Positions 34,681 through 46,500 of a DNA stretch of 64,000 nt are shown here, piece by piece. The number at the start of each line of letters is the position of its first letter. The first letter of the stretch is position 1. The DNA is from Dryomyza anilis. Lineage: Eukaryota; Arthropoda; Insecta; Diptera; Dryomyzidae. The notes beneath the pieces were generated by a model that saw only the letters and a program-made list of their open reading frames with translations, searched no databases and was not told where the DNA came from. Where the stretch lies: the NCBI GenBank assembly GCA_951804985.1, contig OX638130.1, forward strand, positions 117,689,593 through 117,753,592, read 5' to 3'. The position numbers and the translations under genes are program-made.

Positions 34681-35146
34681 AACGCATTTTTACTTAAATA
34701 AATTTCTTATTGTTTGCGACTTTTTGGCGTTTATTTATTTCTGCATGTATCCCATAATTGTTATCCATAATTATCGTTTGTAATTTATTATGTTGATACA
34801 ATTGCGTACTCAGTTGCCGTAACAAATGCACAAAAGTCAAATTTTTACTGAATGAAAAATGCAATCATTAGGTTACGACAACCGAACGTGCAGTTGCGCG
34901 GACTTACATTTCGGTTAGAGTAAAAATGGTACGGTCATTTTAATGACATGAGGTTACAGCAAATGTATTTTGATTACAACACTGAAACGTTAGTTTTTTT
35001 GAAATCAATTTTAAAATATCATGTTTGCAACAAATACGAGATATTTTATTTGCACTATGAAATAAAGTACCGGGATTCAGGATAGCGGTTTTTTTCCAAT
35101 CCCGGGATTGAAAAGTTGTAATCAAGGGATTTTCGAGATTGACATA

Positions 35147-36036
35147 TCGACGCCCCTTACGAAAACTATTATATATTTTTTCCCTTACGAAAATAAATAC
35201 GTTATTTTTTGAGGTTCAGAATAAAAGTATGTTATTGTTTTTGATGAGAAAAATAATACGTTTTATGGTTTGGCCAGGAACTCTATTATGTTTTTGATAT
35301 TTCTGAGAATATGCATATGTATATCCGTGTATCTACGAATATAAAAATGATTCAAATTTTGCGAAGAAGATTGAAATCTTTTGTTGAACATGAATAATGC
35401 ATTTATGATTGGGGCCTTCATATAAAACCTGTACATATTACAGCATTTAATAAATATATGTAATCGTTTTATAAAGACCACAGACCATTGGAAACTTATA
35501 TCAGTCCTGAAATTAAACCTCAATTTTCTGTAACAGTCTAGATTTCTTAGGAGACACACTCTCGAAGGTCATCTACCAAGAGGTAGCGCGGTGAAGAAAT
35601 ATATTTTCTATTTATTTTTTTGATGTTGCCTTCGCTGGTGTTTGAACCAACGACGTTTCGGCTTGAATTCCAACACACCAATCTTCTGAGTCACCTACAT
35701 AGTATATGGTAATGCATATTTTATATCATTATAGCGTAATTATTTTGAATTTTGTCAAACAAATTTTACAAATGACATATATCAAAACATAAAAGCAACG
35801 CAATATGATTTTGAAAAAAAAATCTTTTTCAATAAAAAGCTCCAATTTTCGTCTAAAAATTTGAAACATAATAATTTTCCACAGAAAACTGTTTGTTGTA
35901 CTAATTTTCTGTGAAATGTTGATAACATTATAATATTCATTATTTAAGTAAAAATGAAATCGTATTCGTTTAAAAGTGATATATACTTTTTTTCGTAAGA
36001 CAATTTTAATATAATAGTTTTCGTAAGGGGCGTCGA
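35147..36036. mobile_element. TCGACGCCCCTTACG-ended TIR element (890 bp)
   Basis: The first 26 bases (TCGACGCCCCTTACGAAAAC and beyond) and the last 26 are exact reverse complements, with TA on both sides (35145-35146, 36037-36038). A SINE (35577-35702) lies inside. No transposase. A 96-bp relative is at 49646-49741. Confidence 0.85.
35577..35702 (-). mobile_element. tRNA-derived SINE, copy S3
   Basis: The minus strand shows AAGCCGAAACGTCGTTGGTT and CAAACACCAGCG (B-box region), then GGCAACATC and a tail ending CGCGCTACCTCT, matching S1 in order. Confidence 0.6.
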
Positions 36037-36038
36037 TA

Positions 36039-37726
36039 TAGTGTAATGTAGTCTATACGAGATAGAAAATTCATTCCGGAGCTTTCAATGCCAAATTTAT
36101 TCTGAAGCTTTATACAACAGTCAAAATGCATTTTTAATTCTGAAAAATTATAAGTGACCACCACTTAAAAATAAGTAGTACCGAATACGAACGTGCATTT
36201 TCGGCGGCCTCATATATTTGCAATATAATAGGAAGCCGTCCAAGATGATACTACAAAACATGGAGTACAAATATGTATTTTGTTTTTTCATTTAATTTCT
36301 ATTTTTTATTAATTTGTTTGATACCTTTTATTGTTAATTTTCTGTTTTTTTTTGTAAATATTTTTTATAATAGTTTTTTAATTTTTTTTTTATATAATAT
36401 TTATTTGTTTCACTTCTCATATAAATTTGACTTATTAATAAAAAATAAATAAATCCCGGTATACCGAAATGTCTCAGTCCCAAAATCCCGGGATTACGAA
36501 AATGACTCGAAATTGTATTCCCTAATTGACACACACTAGTATTAAATGTCTGAAACAGAACAGTATAAATGCGATTGACTTAAAATTTGCTGCCCGATTA
36601 AATTTAAAAATACTTTTTTTTTTGAAATTTGAAAAGTTTTACGAAATCCATTTTAAATATCCAAACATTTTTAAATTTTGAATTTTGTCGGTATTTTTAA
36701 AGTGCCATTTTTGTTTTCCAACGAATCATTTAGTTGTATTTTGAATGCATTTCAGGTAAATAAAAAAATAAACGTTTAAAAGGTTTTCATTATTGATGAG
36801 CTGCCCCTATTTGCCTCAAACTTTGCTTGGCTCACGGCCATCGTTTCACACCCACATCCGTTCGTAACAATAGGCTGTTTATACGTTTACTCAATAGTTT
36901 TACACACTGATGAATGGCTAGTAAATTCATTATTATTAACTACTATATTTTTGATTGTCGCAACCATCATCACTCACGCAGATAGCATTGTTTCCCAAAC
37001 AGCGAATCGTGAAGAGTGTTTTATTCAAACCTCGACTCTGCTTATCGCATGTATAACACTTTCACTTTGGACTTTTCGGACAATATTTACGGTTAATGCC
37101 GAAGAATAAATAAAAAACCACTTCAAAATAAAAATAGTAAAAGCAAATAGTAATAAACGAAAAGAAAAACAATAAATAACGTAAAAGGTTGCTATGGGAC
37201 CTAACATATTTATTAGCAAATCTAATCAATGGTTCGTCAGATATTAAAGCTACCTTATTTAGCGCCTAAATTATATAATTTCGGTTTCATATGAACAGCA
37301 CCTCCCTCGTTCCCACAATCATATTAGTATTGCTGCAATCAACATTAGTTGATTGACATATGCTATGTTATGTGTGGGAGTTAAGGCGCCTAATTAGGCT
37401 TTAGTTCAAATTTAAATGTGACCGATAATATCTAAATGTAGTTCAACATTGGATTTAGTTTATTTTAACGAATCATTAAGCGCATCGAAATTTTAAATAT
37501 TTTTTAAAATTTTATATAATATAATACATATACTAATTAAAGTTTAATAATTGATAATTTCTTAGAAGTTTTTGCAAATTACCACTTTTGTTTTGTTTTT
37601 TTTTAGCAAGTTTCACTATTTCTTAAGCATTGGCAAAAACTTAAAAATTTTTAATAGCTTAAATTAAAACTTAACACAAACATATTTAATTGTTTCATGC
37701 CGCTTTCGATTTCTATAGTTTGAGGC
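36039..37726. other. AT-rich intergenic DNA
   Basis: Halves of a CCCGGGATT inverted word occur at 35095 and 36490 on either side of the TIR element. The slightly GC-richer 36795-36870 is unexplained. No gene is supported. Confidence 0.4.
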
Positions 37727-37921
37727 ATGTTTTGTTTTTTGTTTTTTTATTTGTTTGGTGTCAGAGTGCCAGAGTTTTTTAAAATGCTATGGGCTCTATC
37801 TACCTTTTGTGTGATTTATGCCGTATGTTTCTTATTGGTAAATAATAACATATGCCAGTTCACAGCGGCTGATTGGGGAAAACTTGTCCTCAATATTGCC
37901 ATTGTATTATGTACTACTTAA
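37727..37921 (+). CDS. Small hydrophobic reading frame (uncertain)
   Basis: This 64-codon frame reads MFCFLFFYLFGVRVPEFFKM, then LWALSTFCVIYAVCFLL, a polar bridge NNNICQFTAADWGK and a second hydrophobic run LVLNIAIVLC. The base composition is less A/T-biased than the surroundings. No homologue is recognised. Two membrane segments are possible, or it may be chance. Confidence 0.18.
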   Translation: MFCFLFFYLFGVRVPEFFKMLWALSTFCVIYAVCFLLVNNNICQFTAADWGKLVLNIAIVLCTT

Positions 37922-38229
37922 ATATATAAAATTACAAAAAAAAAGTTATTAACCTTCTGGTCAGCGCTCATACAGGGTATTAAAAAACGATTTGTTACAA
38001 ATCAATGATTTTTATGACTGTTTCAAATTAGTTATTTCTTTTTTACATATACCAAAAACACATGCACAATTACCTTTTTTTGTCACACAATCCTTTTAAA
38101 GAAGAGTTTAAAATTTTATAAATTTTTTTGTATAAAAATTAAAATATTTTAAATCAGAATTTTGTGTTTTTTTAGAAATATTGTAAGAAAAAGAAATTTT
38201 TTATTCTAAAGGAAATGATTTTATCGAAA
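37922..38229. other. AT-rich DNA
   Basis: No supported feature. Confidence 0.4.
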
Positions 38230-38870
38230 TTTGTAAATTTATATAACAGACAAAGATATTTCAAACAGACAAAGGCGGAGTTTGTAGCAATAATTTCCTT
38301 TTCTGCCCTTTCACAAAATATGCCGTGAATCTGCCAATAAAATTCAACAAAATTCGAAAACCTCCCAAGACAAAATTTTTGGCAGAGTCGAGGCAGCTTA
38401 AAAACATTTTTTCGACACATTTCAAACAGACAAAGACGGAGTTTATATCATAAACTGTCTGTTTTCTGCCAATTCCCAAAATATGTCATGAATCTGACAT
38501 TTAAATTCCACAAAATTTTACAACCTGCTATACACTTCTCAAAATATTCCATTAATCTGTGTGTTTGCCGAAAATATTCCAGAAAAATGCCAAAAATGTT
38601 GTTTCGGGACCACACACAAAATGTTTGACAGTATCGAGGAAGTTTAGAAACATAATTTCGTCATATTACAAACAGACAAAGGCGGAGTCTGTATCGCAAG
38701 TTATCTGTTTTCTGCTCGTTCCCAAAATATGCCATGAATCTGCCAATAAAATTCCACAAAATTTTACAAACTGCTACACACTTCTGAAAATACTCCATTT
38801 ATCTGTGTGTTTGCCGGAAATATTCCTGAAAAATACTAGAAATTTTGTCTCAGGAGGACGATGAATTAAA
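38230..38870. repeat. Short tandem satellite, about three units
   Basis: ACAAACAGACAAAGGCGGAGT recurs at about 38262, 38420 and 38668. Each is followed by TGTCTGTTTTCTGCC, CCCAAAATATG and ACAAAATTTTACAACCTGCT words. Unit length varies (about 160-250 bp). A single unit is inside the element at 44307-45548. Confidence 0.7.
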
Positions 38871-39394
38871 AATTTCAATTCGATCGAATTTGTTTTTTTT
38901 AGTTTGCTGTTCTAAATACCGATTTTTCAATACCTACAAAATATTCGTAATTAAAACGGTTTTAAATTGTTCAATCAATTGTTGAACATCAAACAATCAT
39001 TTTCGAAATAATGATACATTTTCGACAATTAAATATTTCGATTATGTATTAGATTTATTTATGACAATATTGACATAAATTATTGACATATTAAGTAAAG
39101 TTTTTTTTATTGAGTAAAGTTCATTTTTGATTTATTTTATAAATTTGTTTAGTTTATTTTGTAAAACGAAAAGAAATTCGTCAAAAAAACATAAGAAATT
39201 CCAGTGACATAATTTTTTTGTATTAAATGAAATAAAAACGACGACAAAATGAAAAAGCATAAAAAGATTTCTCTGGAATTTTTGACAAATTTCGTTTTAC
39301 AAATAAGAATTGAAATTGTAATCGAAAATTATATCCTTTAAAATCGACATTTTAAAATCGAAATCTTTATTTTTTTTTTGCTATTCATATTATT
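38871..39394. other. AT-rich DNA
   Basis: No supported feature. Confidence 0.4.
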
Positions 39395-39690
39395 TAATAG
39401 GATAAATTATTTTTTTAATAGGTAAATACCATTAAATACTACAAAATACTATTAAATTGTTTTTCAGCCTAACCAATAAACGAAATAATGTCGACTTTAA
39501 AGAAAGTATGAGCTTTTTGACAAATAAATATAAGAGAAAATTGTCGGAAAAGCTGATACTGTCTTTAGAGTCGACTTTATTTCGGTTATTGGTTACGCTG
39601 TTTGTGTTTATATGAAAATATTTATTTTTTGTATACTATGGATACAAAAACTGTCCCATTGATCAATCTTAATCGGATTTTTTCTGAGTG
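39395..39690. mobile_element. TACACCCAG-type MITE, reversed and split
   Basis: AATACCATTAAATACTACAA and, 150 bp later, GTTTATATGAAAATATTTAT then AAACTGTCCCATTGATCAAT belong to the MITE. The middle (about 39465-39600) is foreign and includes inverted words GTCGACTTTAAAGA and TCTTTAGAGTCGAC. Confidence 0.55.
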
Positions 39691-39740
39691 CATCTAAAAT
39701 GGAGATAATTCTAAATATTACAAAAAATATATATATATAA

Positions 39741-40000
39741 TACCCAGTATCGAAATCGTTACGAGATCAATAAGAGAAGAATAAGAAATCTCACGATATT
39801 GGACACTTTCTCATACCGATATCGAGCGTCAAATTGGACCTACATGGTAGGTGTTTTGTCGGAGTTTTCTCGGTAAGAGATTTTTTGTTGAAATCGGAAC
39901 GATATTGATAAAAAAATGGTCGAAGTATGATATTGCTTCGAAATATATCGAAAATCTCGAAGTTGTACGATAAAAATTCGAGCATCTGAGGCAGACTGGG
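39741..40000. mobile_element. AATACCCAG-ended MITE
   Basis: AATACCCAGTATCG at the left is mirrored by AGACTGGGTATT at the right, ~260 bp apart. The body is rich in TATCG/CGATA words. A related reversed stretch lies at 42000-42215 (TACTGGGTCGC). Confidence 0.55.
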
Positions 40001-40199
40001 TATTGAAATTTTTCAAAGGATCGTAGGATGTACATAGTTTTGTATTCTGTCTATAACATTTTATATACAAATAATTTAAAGTATTTATATATTCCATTTT
40101 AAAGTACATTTAATGAGCTATCTTTTATTGAAGAAAGTTTTATGATTTCATAAAAATTTAAAAAAAATACAGCCTTCTTTCTGAAGAACAAAAAAAATT

Positions 40200-41090
40200 G
40201 TAAAAAAAAATTTGGTCCGTAGGTTGGGTCACCACAAACATTCCTTGACCCCTTTCAAAAAAAAGACCAAAAATTAAGTATTTAAATTATATTATCGTTT
40301 TTCAACCAATCTGTATTATTTTTCATTAGATGGAACTTACAAAATCGTGAACTGGTTATTCATTTTGATATTTTATACGTAAATGTGAACTGAAAAACAT
40401 AAATTGAAAAATCATTGAAAATTAACTAAAAATGTTTTGAATTGACACTCTATATAAAAAAAAATCACTATGACACTTACATCTGAGCAATTATATGCAA
40501 CGAAAAACTTTGTGGGTGCTTTTAAAAGGTTTTCAATAAGAGCGCTACAAAAGTTTTTTTCATGGGTTTTTCAACAGAGACGCTACAAAAGTAGAGCGAC
40601 AGGGACAGCAAACGACGCCATATTTCTTGCCGCTCTTTTGACATTTCTCTTCAGTAAGGTTTGCCATTTCATGATGGAAAGATATGATGGAAAGATGGGT
40701 CACTCAAGGTACGTAGGTTGGGCCACCCATTTTCCCATTAATAACGGTTTTTTCAACAGGGGCGCTACAAAAGTAGAGCGACTGGGACTGCATCAAATTT
40801 TAATAGAAAACTTGTTTGCATTATAAAAAGGTGTTTAATGCATTTAACTTTAATTTTATAATTGAAATTTACCACCTAATCAACACTTGAAAAAGTCTAT
40901 AAAAAAACTTTTTTTGAGTACATTTTAGTATTCGTCTGGATGAGTAATAAGCAGCAGGCCATTTCACTTTAAATCTACGCGAAAAGTTGGAGTGCAATGT
41001 TACTTGAGATGTTGTATTAAAAATTTAAGATCGGCAGTTTAAAAAAACAAAAAAATTGAGGTTGCCCAGCTTACGGACCGGCCCAAACTA
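40200..41090. mobile_element. GGTCCGTAGGTTGGGTCACC-ended element (tentative)
   Basis: GGTCCGTAGGTTGGGTCACC at 40214 resembles, reversed, 41060-41085 (GCCCAGCTTACGGACC). A similar internal copy lies at 40710-40735. A mariner foldback fragment (40529-40785) is inserted in it. Confidence 0.4.
40529..40785. mobile_element. Mariner-derived fragment (D4)
   Basis: It opens with the reversed 3' terminus (CAATAAGAGCGCTACAAAAG) and continues straight into a 5' end (GGGTTTTTCAACAGAGACGC) reaching the transposase start codon. A second truncated 5' end is at 40746-40785. Confidence 0.75.
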
Positions 41091-41142
41091 TTTCCCCTAT
41101 AATTTAAATAGAAAATTTCTTCATCAAATCGATTTTTTTACA

Positions 41143-41395
41143 TATCGTCGTTGTAGAACTAAAGTCTCCAAATAAATTTTTATGAAATTTTGAAATTTCA
41201 AGTTTGTTGATTTTTATTACAAAAAAGTAATAGATTTATTTTTAAAGTTGAATTACCAATTGATAGATTTTCTTATTATTTGGTCAAAATATTGAGCTTA
41301 TAGTTCATAAATTGACAGATATATAAAGGTTTTTGTAAATGAATAATTGGCATTTCGAAAATGTAGTTGGTGACTTTTAATTGAAAATGATATCA
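41143..41395. mobile_element. ATATCGTCGTTGTAGAAC-type element
   Basis: The left end ATATCGTCGTTGTAGAACT, AAAGTCTCCAAATAAAT and the right part GTAGTTGGTGACTTTTAATT match the family at 21506 and 28785. The right terminus is incomplete. Confidence 0.5.
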
Positions 41396-41853
41396 TTGTT
41401 TCTATCATTATTTACCAATTTCAAATGTTCAGTTTCTTTTGGAATTTTCTCTATGTCAAATGATGAAAATCTTAACTTTATGTGATTTTTTTTAAATGTA
41501 AATAAATGGTTTAGATATTTAAAATATTGGGAAATACTAAAATGAATACCTAAACAGTCGAAAATCCAATTGAAAAAGTAACTTAGAATCGGCAAACCGA
41601 AATTGTTTTGTTTATAAAATTTAGAACTACAACCAAAATTTGGGAGAATCCGATATAGAATTTCAATTTTAATTCTTTTGATTTCGAAATACAAAATTAA
41701 AATGTTTATGCCAATGTAAATCGTAGAATTGAAATGCTGTTCCTCAAATTGAGAATTGTTGGCGTCCACAGAACTGAAACTTATCATTTTTGGTAGATTT
41801 CGATCTACTGATTCTTGCAACATACTCAGAAATTGCTCTATACGTTGAGATTT

Positions 41854-41945
41854 TGAAGAGAAATGTCAAAAGAGCGGCAAAAAATATGACGTTGTTTGCT
41901 GTCCCTGTCGCTCTACTTTTGTAGCGTCCCTGTTGAAAAATCCTT
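41854..41945. mobile_element. Half mariner foldback (D5)
   Basis: It reads GAAGAGAAATGTCAAAAGAG through GTAGCGTCCCTGTTGAAAAA to the terminus, so it is a single reversed 5' end. Confidence 0.75.
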
Positions 41946-42322
41946 TGTATAGGTGACGCATTTATTTAAACCAATCAGAAAGCCCCACTCTGTCGTCAAG
42001 AGCTTCTAGAACTGTTCGATTCTGAAATAATTCTCACAACGAGAAACCTTCATTATCTCGGTTCTATATCGGCCGACCGTTTTGGTAGGAATTTTCCTAT
42101 ATTATCATTGCGAGAAATGGCATCGATGTCGGAAAAATTCTTCGACATTTCGCAACATTTTCGTTGCAATATCGAAACAGTTTGGTATACTGGGTCGCAA
42201 GTTATCGTACGATTTCGACATATTGGCGATACAAACCTTATTATAAAATAAAATATGAACCTTGCCCTACGGATAATTGGCAAAAATCTGTGTCCAAATA
42301 TAATTTTATTGCAATAAATCAA

Positions 42323-43290
42323 AAAGAAATTTGTGTTACCTAAAAAGTGTATCGAGAGAGTAATTTATTTCTGTGGAAAATTCTTGTACAACAGTGTAAT
42401 GAATTAACAATTTAATGCACATAAATAAGTTTGAGAACATGAGCGATAAATTAAAATATCGAAAGAAAGTGAATTCGAGAACATGCGCAATTGTTTTGAC
42501 AATGGACGTTTACAATGAATCGATTAATCGATAAAAACTATTTTTAAACCAATCGTTGAAACCTATGTAGTCAAATTTAATTAACGCAGTAAAAGTGTTT
42601 TAAAAGATATTTTAGCTGTTTTCTAAAATAGTGTTGTGAGCTTAAAATAATTTCGAAAAGTATATAAAATTCAGAAAATTATTTTTTATTTTATTTATTA
42701 AGTTTCAGAACCCAACATGAGGTATGCGTAACCTTTAATTACATTAAGGCATGTTGCTTATACGTCAAGTGTTCACGGAAAATTTGAAAGTTAAAGAAGT
42801 ACAAATGTAGTTATTTTAAATACATTTTTATTTGTTTTTATATTTTTAATTATATTAATTTCAATTTATATTAAAAGTTTAGTACAACTATGTTTTATAT
42901 TTTTATTTCAAATACAGCTTAATTTTCCTACAAAAGTAATGCAGATTTATTATTAATTTTCAACTTATTGCCAATAATAATTTCTTATTTGCAAGAAACT
43001 ATTTGAGTAAAACTTTATAAATCTCAGCGTATTTCCTTTAATCAAGAAACTATTTGAGTTAAGTTTAAAAACTTCTTCTTTTAATTATATAAAAAAACAT
43101 TACCCTGTATAATCAAAAAACCATTAGGAAAGTTTTTGTTTTTGTTTTGTGTGTTTTGCACACGTGTTGAACCGTTACACGCACCGCCTTTTCACTGTCA
43201 TGTGAAAAATTAATCAATATGAAATTCACTGAGCACTTTTTTTTTGTTGTCCTGACTGCGTCGTAAATTAAATGTTTTCATTTATTTCAG
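42323..43290. other. DNA upstream of the phospholipase leader exon
   Basis: AT-rich with no repeat recognised. TTTCAGAACCCAACATGAG|GTATGC at about 42703-42728 resembles the real acceptor region at 43285 and could be a tiny alternative leader exon. Confidence 0.35.
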
Positions 43291-43316
43291 AACCCACAAC
43301 ATAGACTCATCGTAGC

Positions 43317-43400
43317 ATGACTGCAGCTGCTGCTGCTGCCGCCGCCACTGCGCAAACAACGCCTAAGAACAACGTAATTGGTTTAAATACTACGCACTGA
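43317..43400 (+). promoter_or_regulatory. Upstream open reading frame in the phospholipase leader
   Basis: ATG 43317 opens a 27-residue frame with eight consecutive Ala residues after MT, ending TGA 43398-43400, 109 bp before the main start. It lies in an exon that follows the acceptor TTTATTTCAG (43281-43290). Such frames often lower translation of the main product; that role is inferred. Confidence 0.4.
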
Positions 43401-43509
43401 AAATAAGAAGAAAAACCAAATTTTATTTATTTAAAAGTTATCTACCGGACGTGCGGATAACTGCGTGAACGTGCGAAATTACGTTACTCTTTTCACCAAC
43501 AGCAACAAC

Positions 43510-46500
43510 ATGGACACTTTTGGCTTGAAACACTTTTGCTTGCAGCTCTTCTGCATCGTGTTGAGCGCAGTGTTTCTTGGTCTTTTGAATACGGCGGGCG
43601 CCAAGCCGACCATTAGCTTTAGCCTGCCGCAGAGTTTACAGGGATTCCCAACGTTTACATCGTTCACACAGCAGATCATTGAGAAGCGCAGCGCGCGTCA
43701 AATGAAAACATATAGGTGGGGTTTTTTTTTGGAGATTTTGTATAAAGAATTTGAATTTTTTAATTTATTTTTAATTTATTTATAACAGCGGCACGCGTCT
43801 GTCAAACGACTCCCTGCTAATGATTTATTATCACGACTCAACCGTCGCCGTCACAGAGTTGGGGCCACAGAAGCTGCTCATCGGCTGTGAGTTAATCGAG
43901 ATCTAGTAAGTTTTTTGATTTTTAATTTAGCTTATAAGTGAAATAATATACATACTACAACTTTCGAAATTATTTCGAAATTTATGACTTATTTATATTT
44001 CGAACTAAAGGGTTTTTCAACAGGGACGCTACAAAAGTAGAGCGACAGAGACAGCAAACGACGCCATATTTCTTGCCGTTCTTTTGACATTTCTCTTCAG
44101 AAAGGCTTGCCATTTCATGATGGAAAGATACGTTGTTGGCTCGTATATCTTTCCATCATGACAAATCTTACTGAAGAGAAATGTCAAAAGAACGGCAAGA
44201 AATATGGCGTTGTTTGCTGTCCCTGTCGCTCTACATTTGTAGCGTCCCTGTTGAAAAACCCTTGAAAAAAATCTTGTGTAGCGCTCTTATTGAAAAACCC
44301 TTTATACACGGGGTGTTTGGTACATCGATGTCAATAATTTAGGGGTGCATTCTATGAATCAAAAAATAAGAAAATATAAAATAAAAAAAATCTTATTTTG
44401 CACCCAGTTTAAGGGACAGGGTGTTTAAGAACACATTTGAATGACATAACCTAGTCAAGAAAATTGATTTTAAAGCATAATCTGTTGATAAGTGATGAGC
44501 AATTTTTCACTCATGTTTTAGTTAATTAAATTACCTTTCTAATGATATATTGAAACTTCAAACCCCATGATTTCTTCCTTTTTTAAAAGGTGCATAAGGT
44601 TGAAATTTACAAAAATGAAAATACAAATTTTGACTTTGTCATTGATTTTTTCAAAATTTCGTTATCGAGCACACCATTTTTTAAAATTTATAATGATAGA
44701 CATTTATAATGAATACCAGAATTTTTTACCAGTAACATTGATTTTAACTGGGTAAGAAATGCTGCAGAAATAATTAAACAGTGGCGGATCCTGTGATTTT
44801 GTGGTAGAAATAAAAGAAAAAATTATTATGTTTGGAAATATATCAGTTCTGTGAAGTAATATGATAGTGATTATAATTTTAATAAATGTTTAAAAATATT
44901 TATCGATTATTTTTTATATTTCAAGCACCAAATCACAACACCCACCACTGTTTAATTATATCTGCAGTATAACTTACCAGTTTAAAATCGCTGTAATTAC
45001 TTAGAAAGTAATCGGAATGAACTGGTCTATTATTATATAGTAGAAAGAAAGGGGTAATCCGTAACGAAATTTTGAGAAAATCAATGACAACTCCAGACAA
45101 AACTTTTGGCAGGGCCGAGACAGTTCGGAAACATTTTCTCGACATATTTTAAACAGATAAAGAAGGAGTTTGTATCAAAAGCTGTCAGTTTTCGGCACAT
45201 TCCCTAAATGTGGCGAATCTAACATTAAAATGCCATCAAATTTTACAACCTGCTATACACATTCCAAGATATTCCATTTAGCTGTGCGACGGAAATATGC
45301 CCGAAATATTTCAGAAAAATGCCAGATATTTTATCTCGGAGAACTAGACAATTAATCTAAAATATGGGGTAAAAATTGATATTCTTTTATCAAAAGATTA
45401 TACTTTATAACCATTTCATGACTAGGTTATGTCAGTAATATGCATCTCTTAAACACCCTGTATCTTAAACGGGTGAAAAATTAGTCATTTTTATTTGAGT
45501 CATAGAATGAACTCCCGAATTATTGACATCGATGAACCACACGCCCTGTATATTTGATGCTTCCGCGTCCATAACATTTAAAAGAAACAAAAAGTTTACA
45601 ATGAAACCTGTTTATAAAAGAAATAACGAAAACAACAAAGATGCGCAGTTGTTTATTATTTAAAAAAATGTATGGCTACTTTTCCAAAAATCGCACGTAA
45701 TACAATTAACATGTTCCACACACAATTCGCAATTCTTTTTTTCAACCATTCACACAAATTTATTTAATACTCTGTCACATTCATTTATATGCGTTGTACG
45801 CATAGCAGTCATGACTCTTGGTTCAATATGTTGCCAAAATAGAAATAGCTTCCGTTTATTGACTTTATTATGCGTGACTTATGCTAAAAAAATGTATATA
45901 TATATTTTTTTATATTATTCATAATTTATTATATTTAATTTTATATATATTTTATATATTTTTAAAGCAATGAAAACGAGGGTAAAATCTTGCTCGAAGA
46001 GCTTTCAAAGCTCAATAGACCGCTGGAGATTCAGTTCCACGAAATGCTTAAGCTCATGAATCAATGTGAGCGGGTTGACAAATTGACGCACGTCGCCAGA
46101 AGCACGGGGAAGGCGGCCGACGCAGCGCCCGAGGAAGCGGCCAATAATGCGGCGTTGAATTTGGCAGCCAACATCTTTCCAAAAAGTCCACTCTCCATAT
46201 TGAGTGGCATTATTCCAGGTGAATATAAAGTGCACAATTAAATTATTACAAATTTATGTAATAGAAAAAAGAAAAAAAAAATTAAAAAAAAAAAAATCTA
46301 AAATTAAAGAGCTAAATAAAATCAAATATTAAACTAACAAAAAATTAAATTAAAGAAACAAATAAAATAAACAAAACAAAACATAAAAAGAAAATAATGT
46401 CAAATAAATTGAAACAAAAATAAAAACAAATAACAAAAAAATAAATAAATTAAAAAAATATAAAAGAAAAAATTAAAAATAGAAAGAAAATAAAATAAAA

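Noticed and set aside
41377..41823. 148-codon minus-strand frame
   Set aside because: AT-driven frame overlapping a MITE end; no recognisable domain and no coding-like composition.
43465..43509. N-terminal extension of the phospholipase from 43465
   Set aside because: It would start at GTG; the ATG at 43510 gives a proper signal peptide and a good start context.
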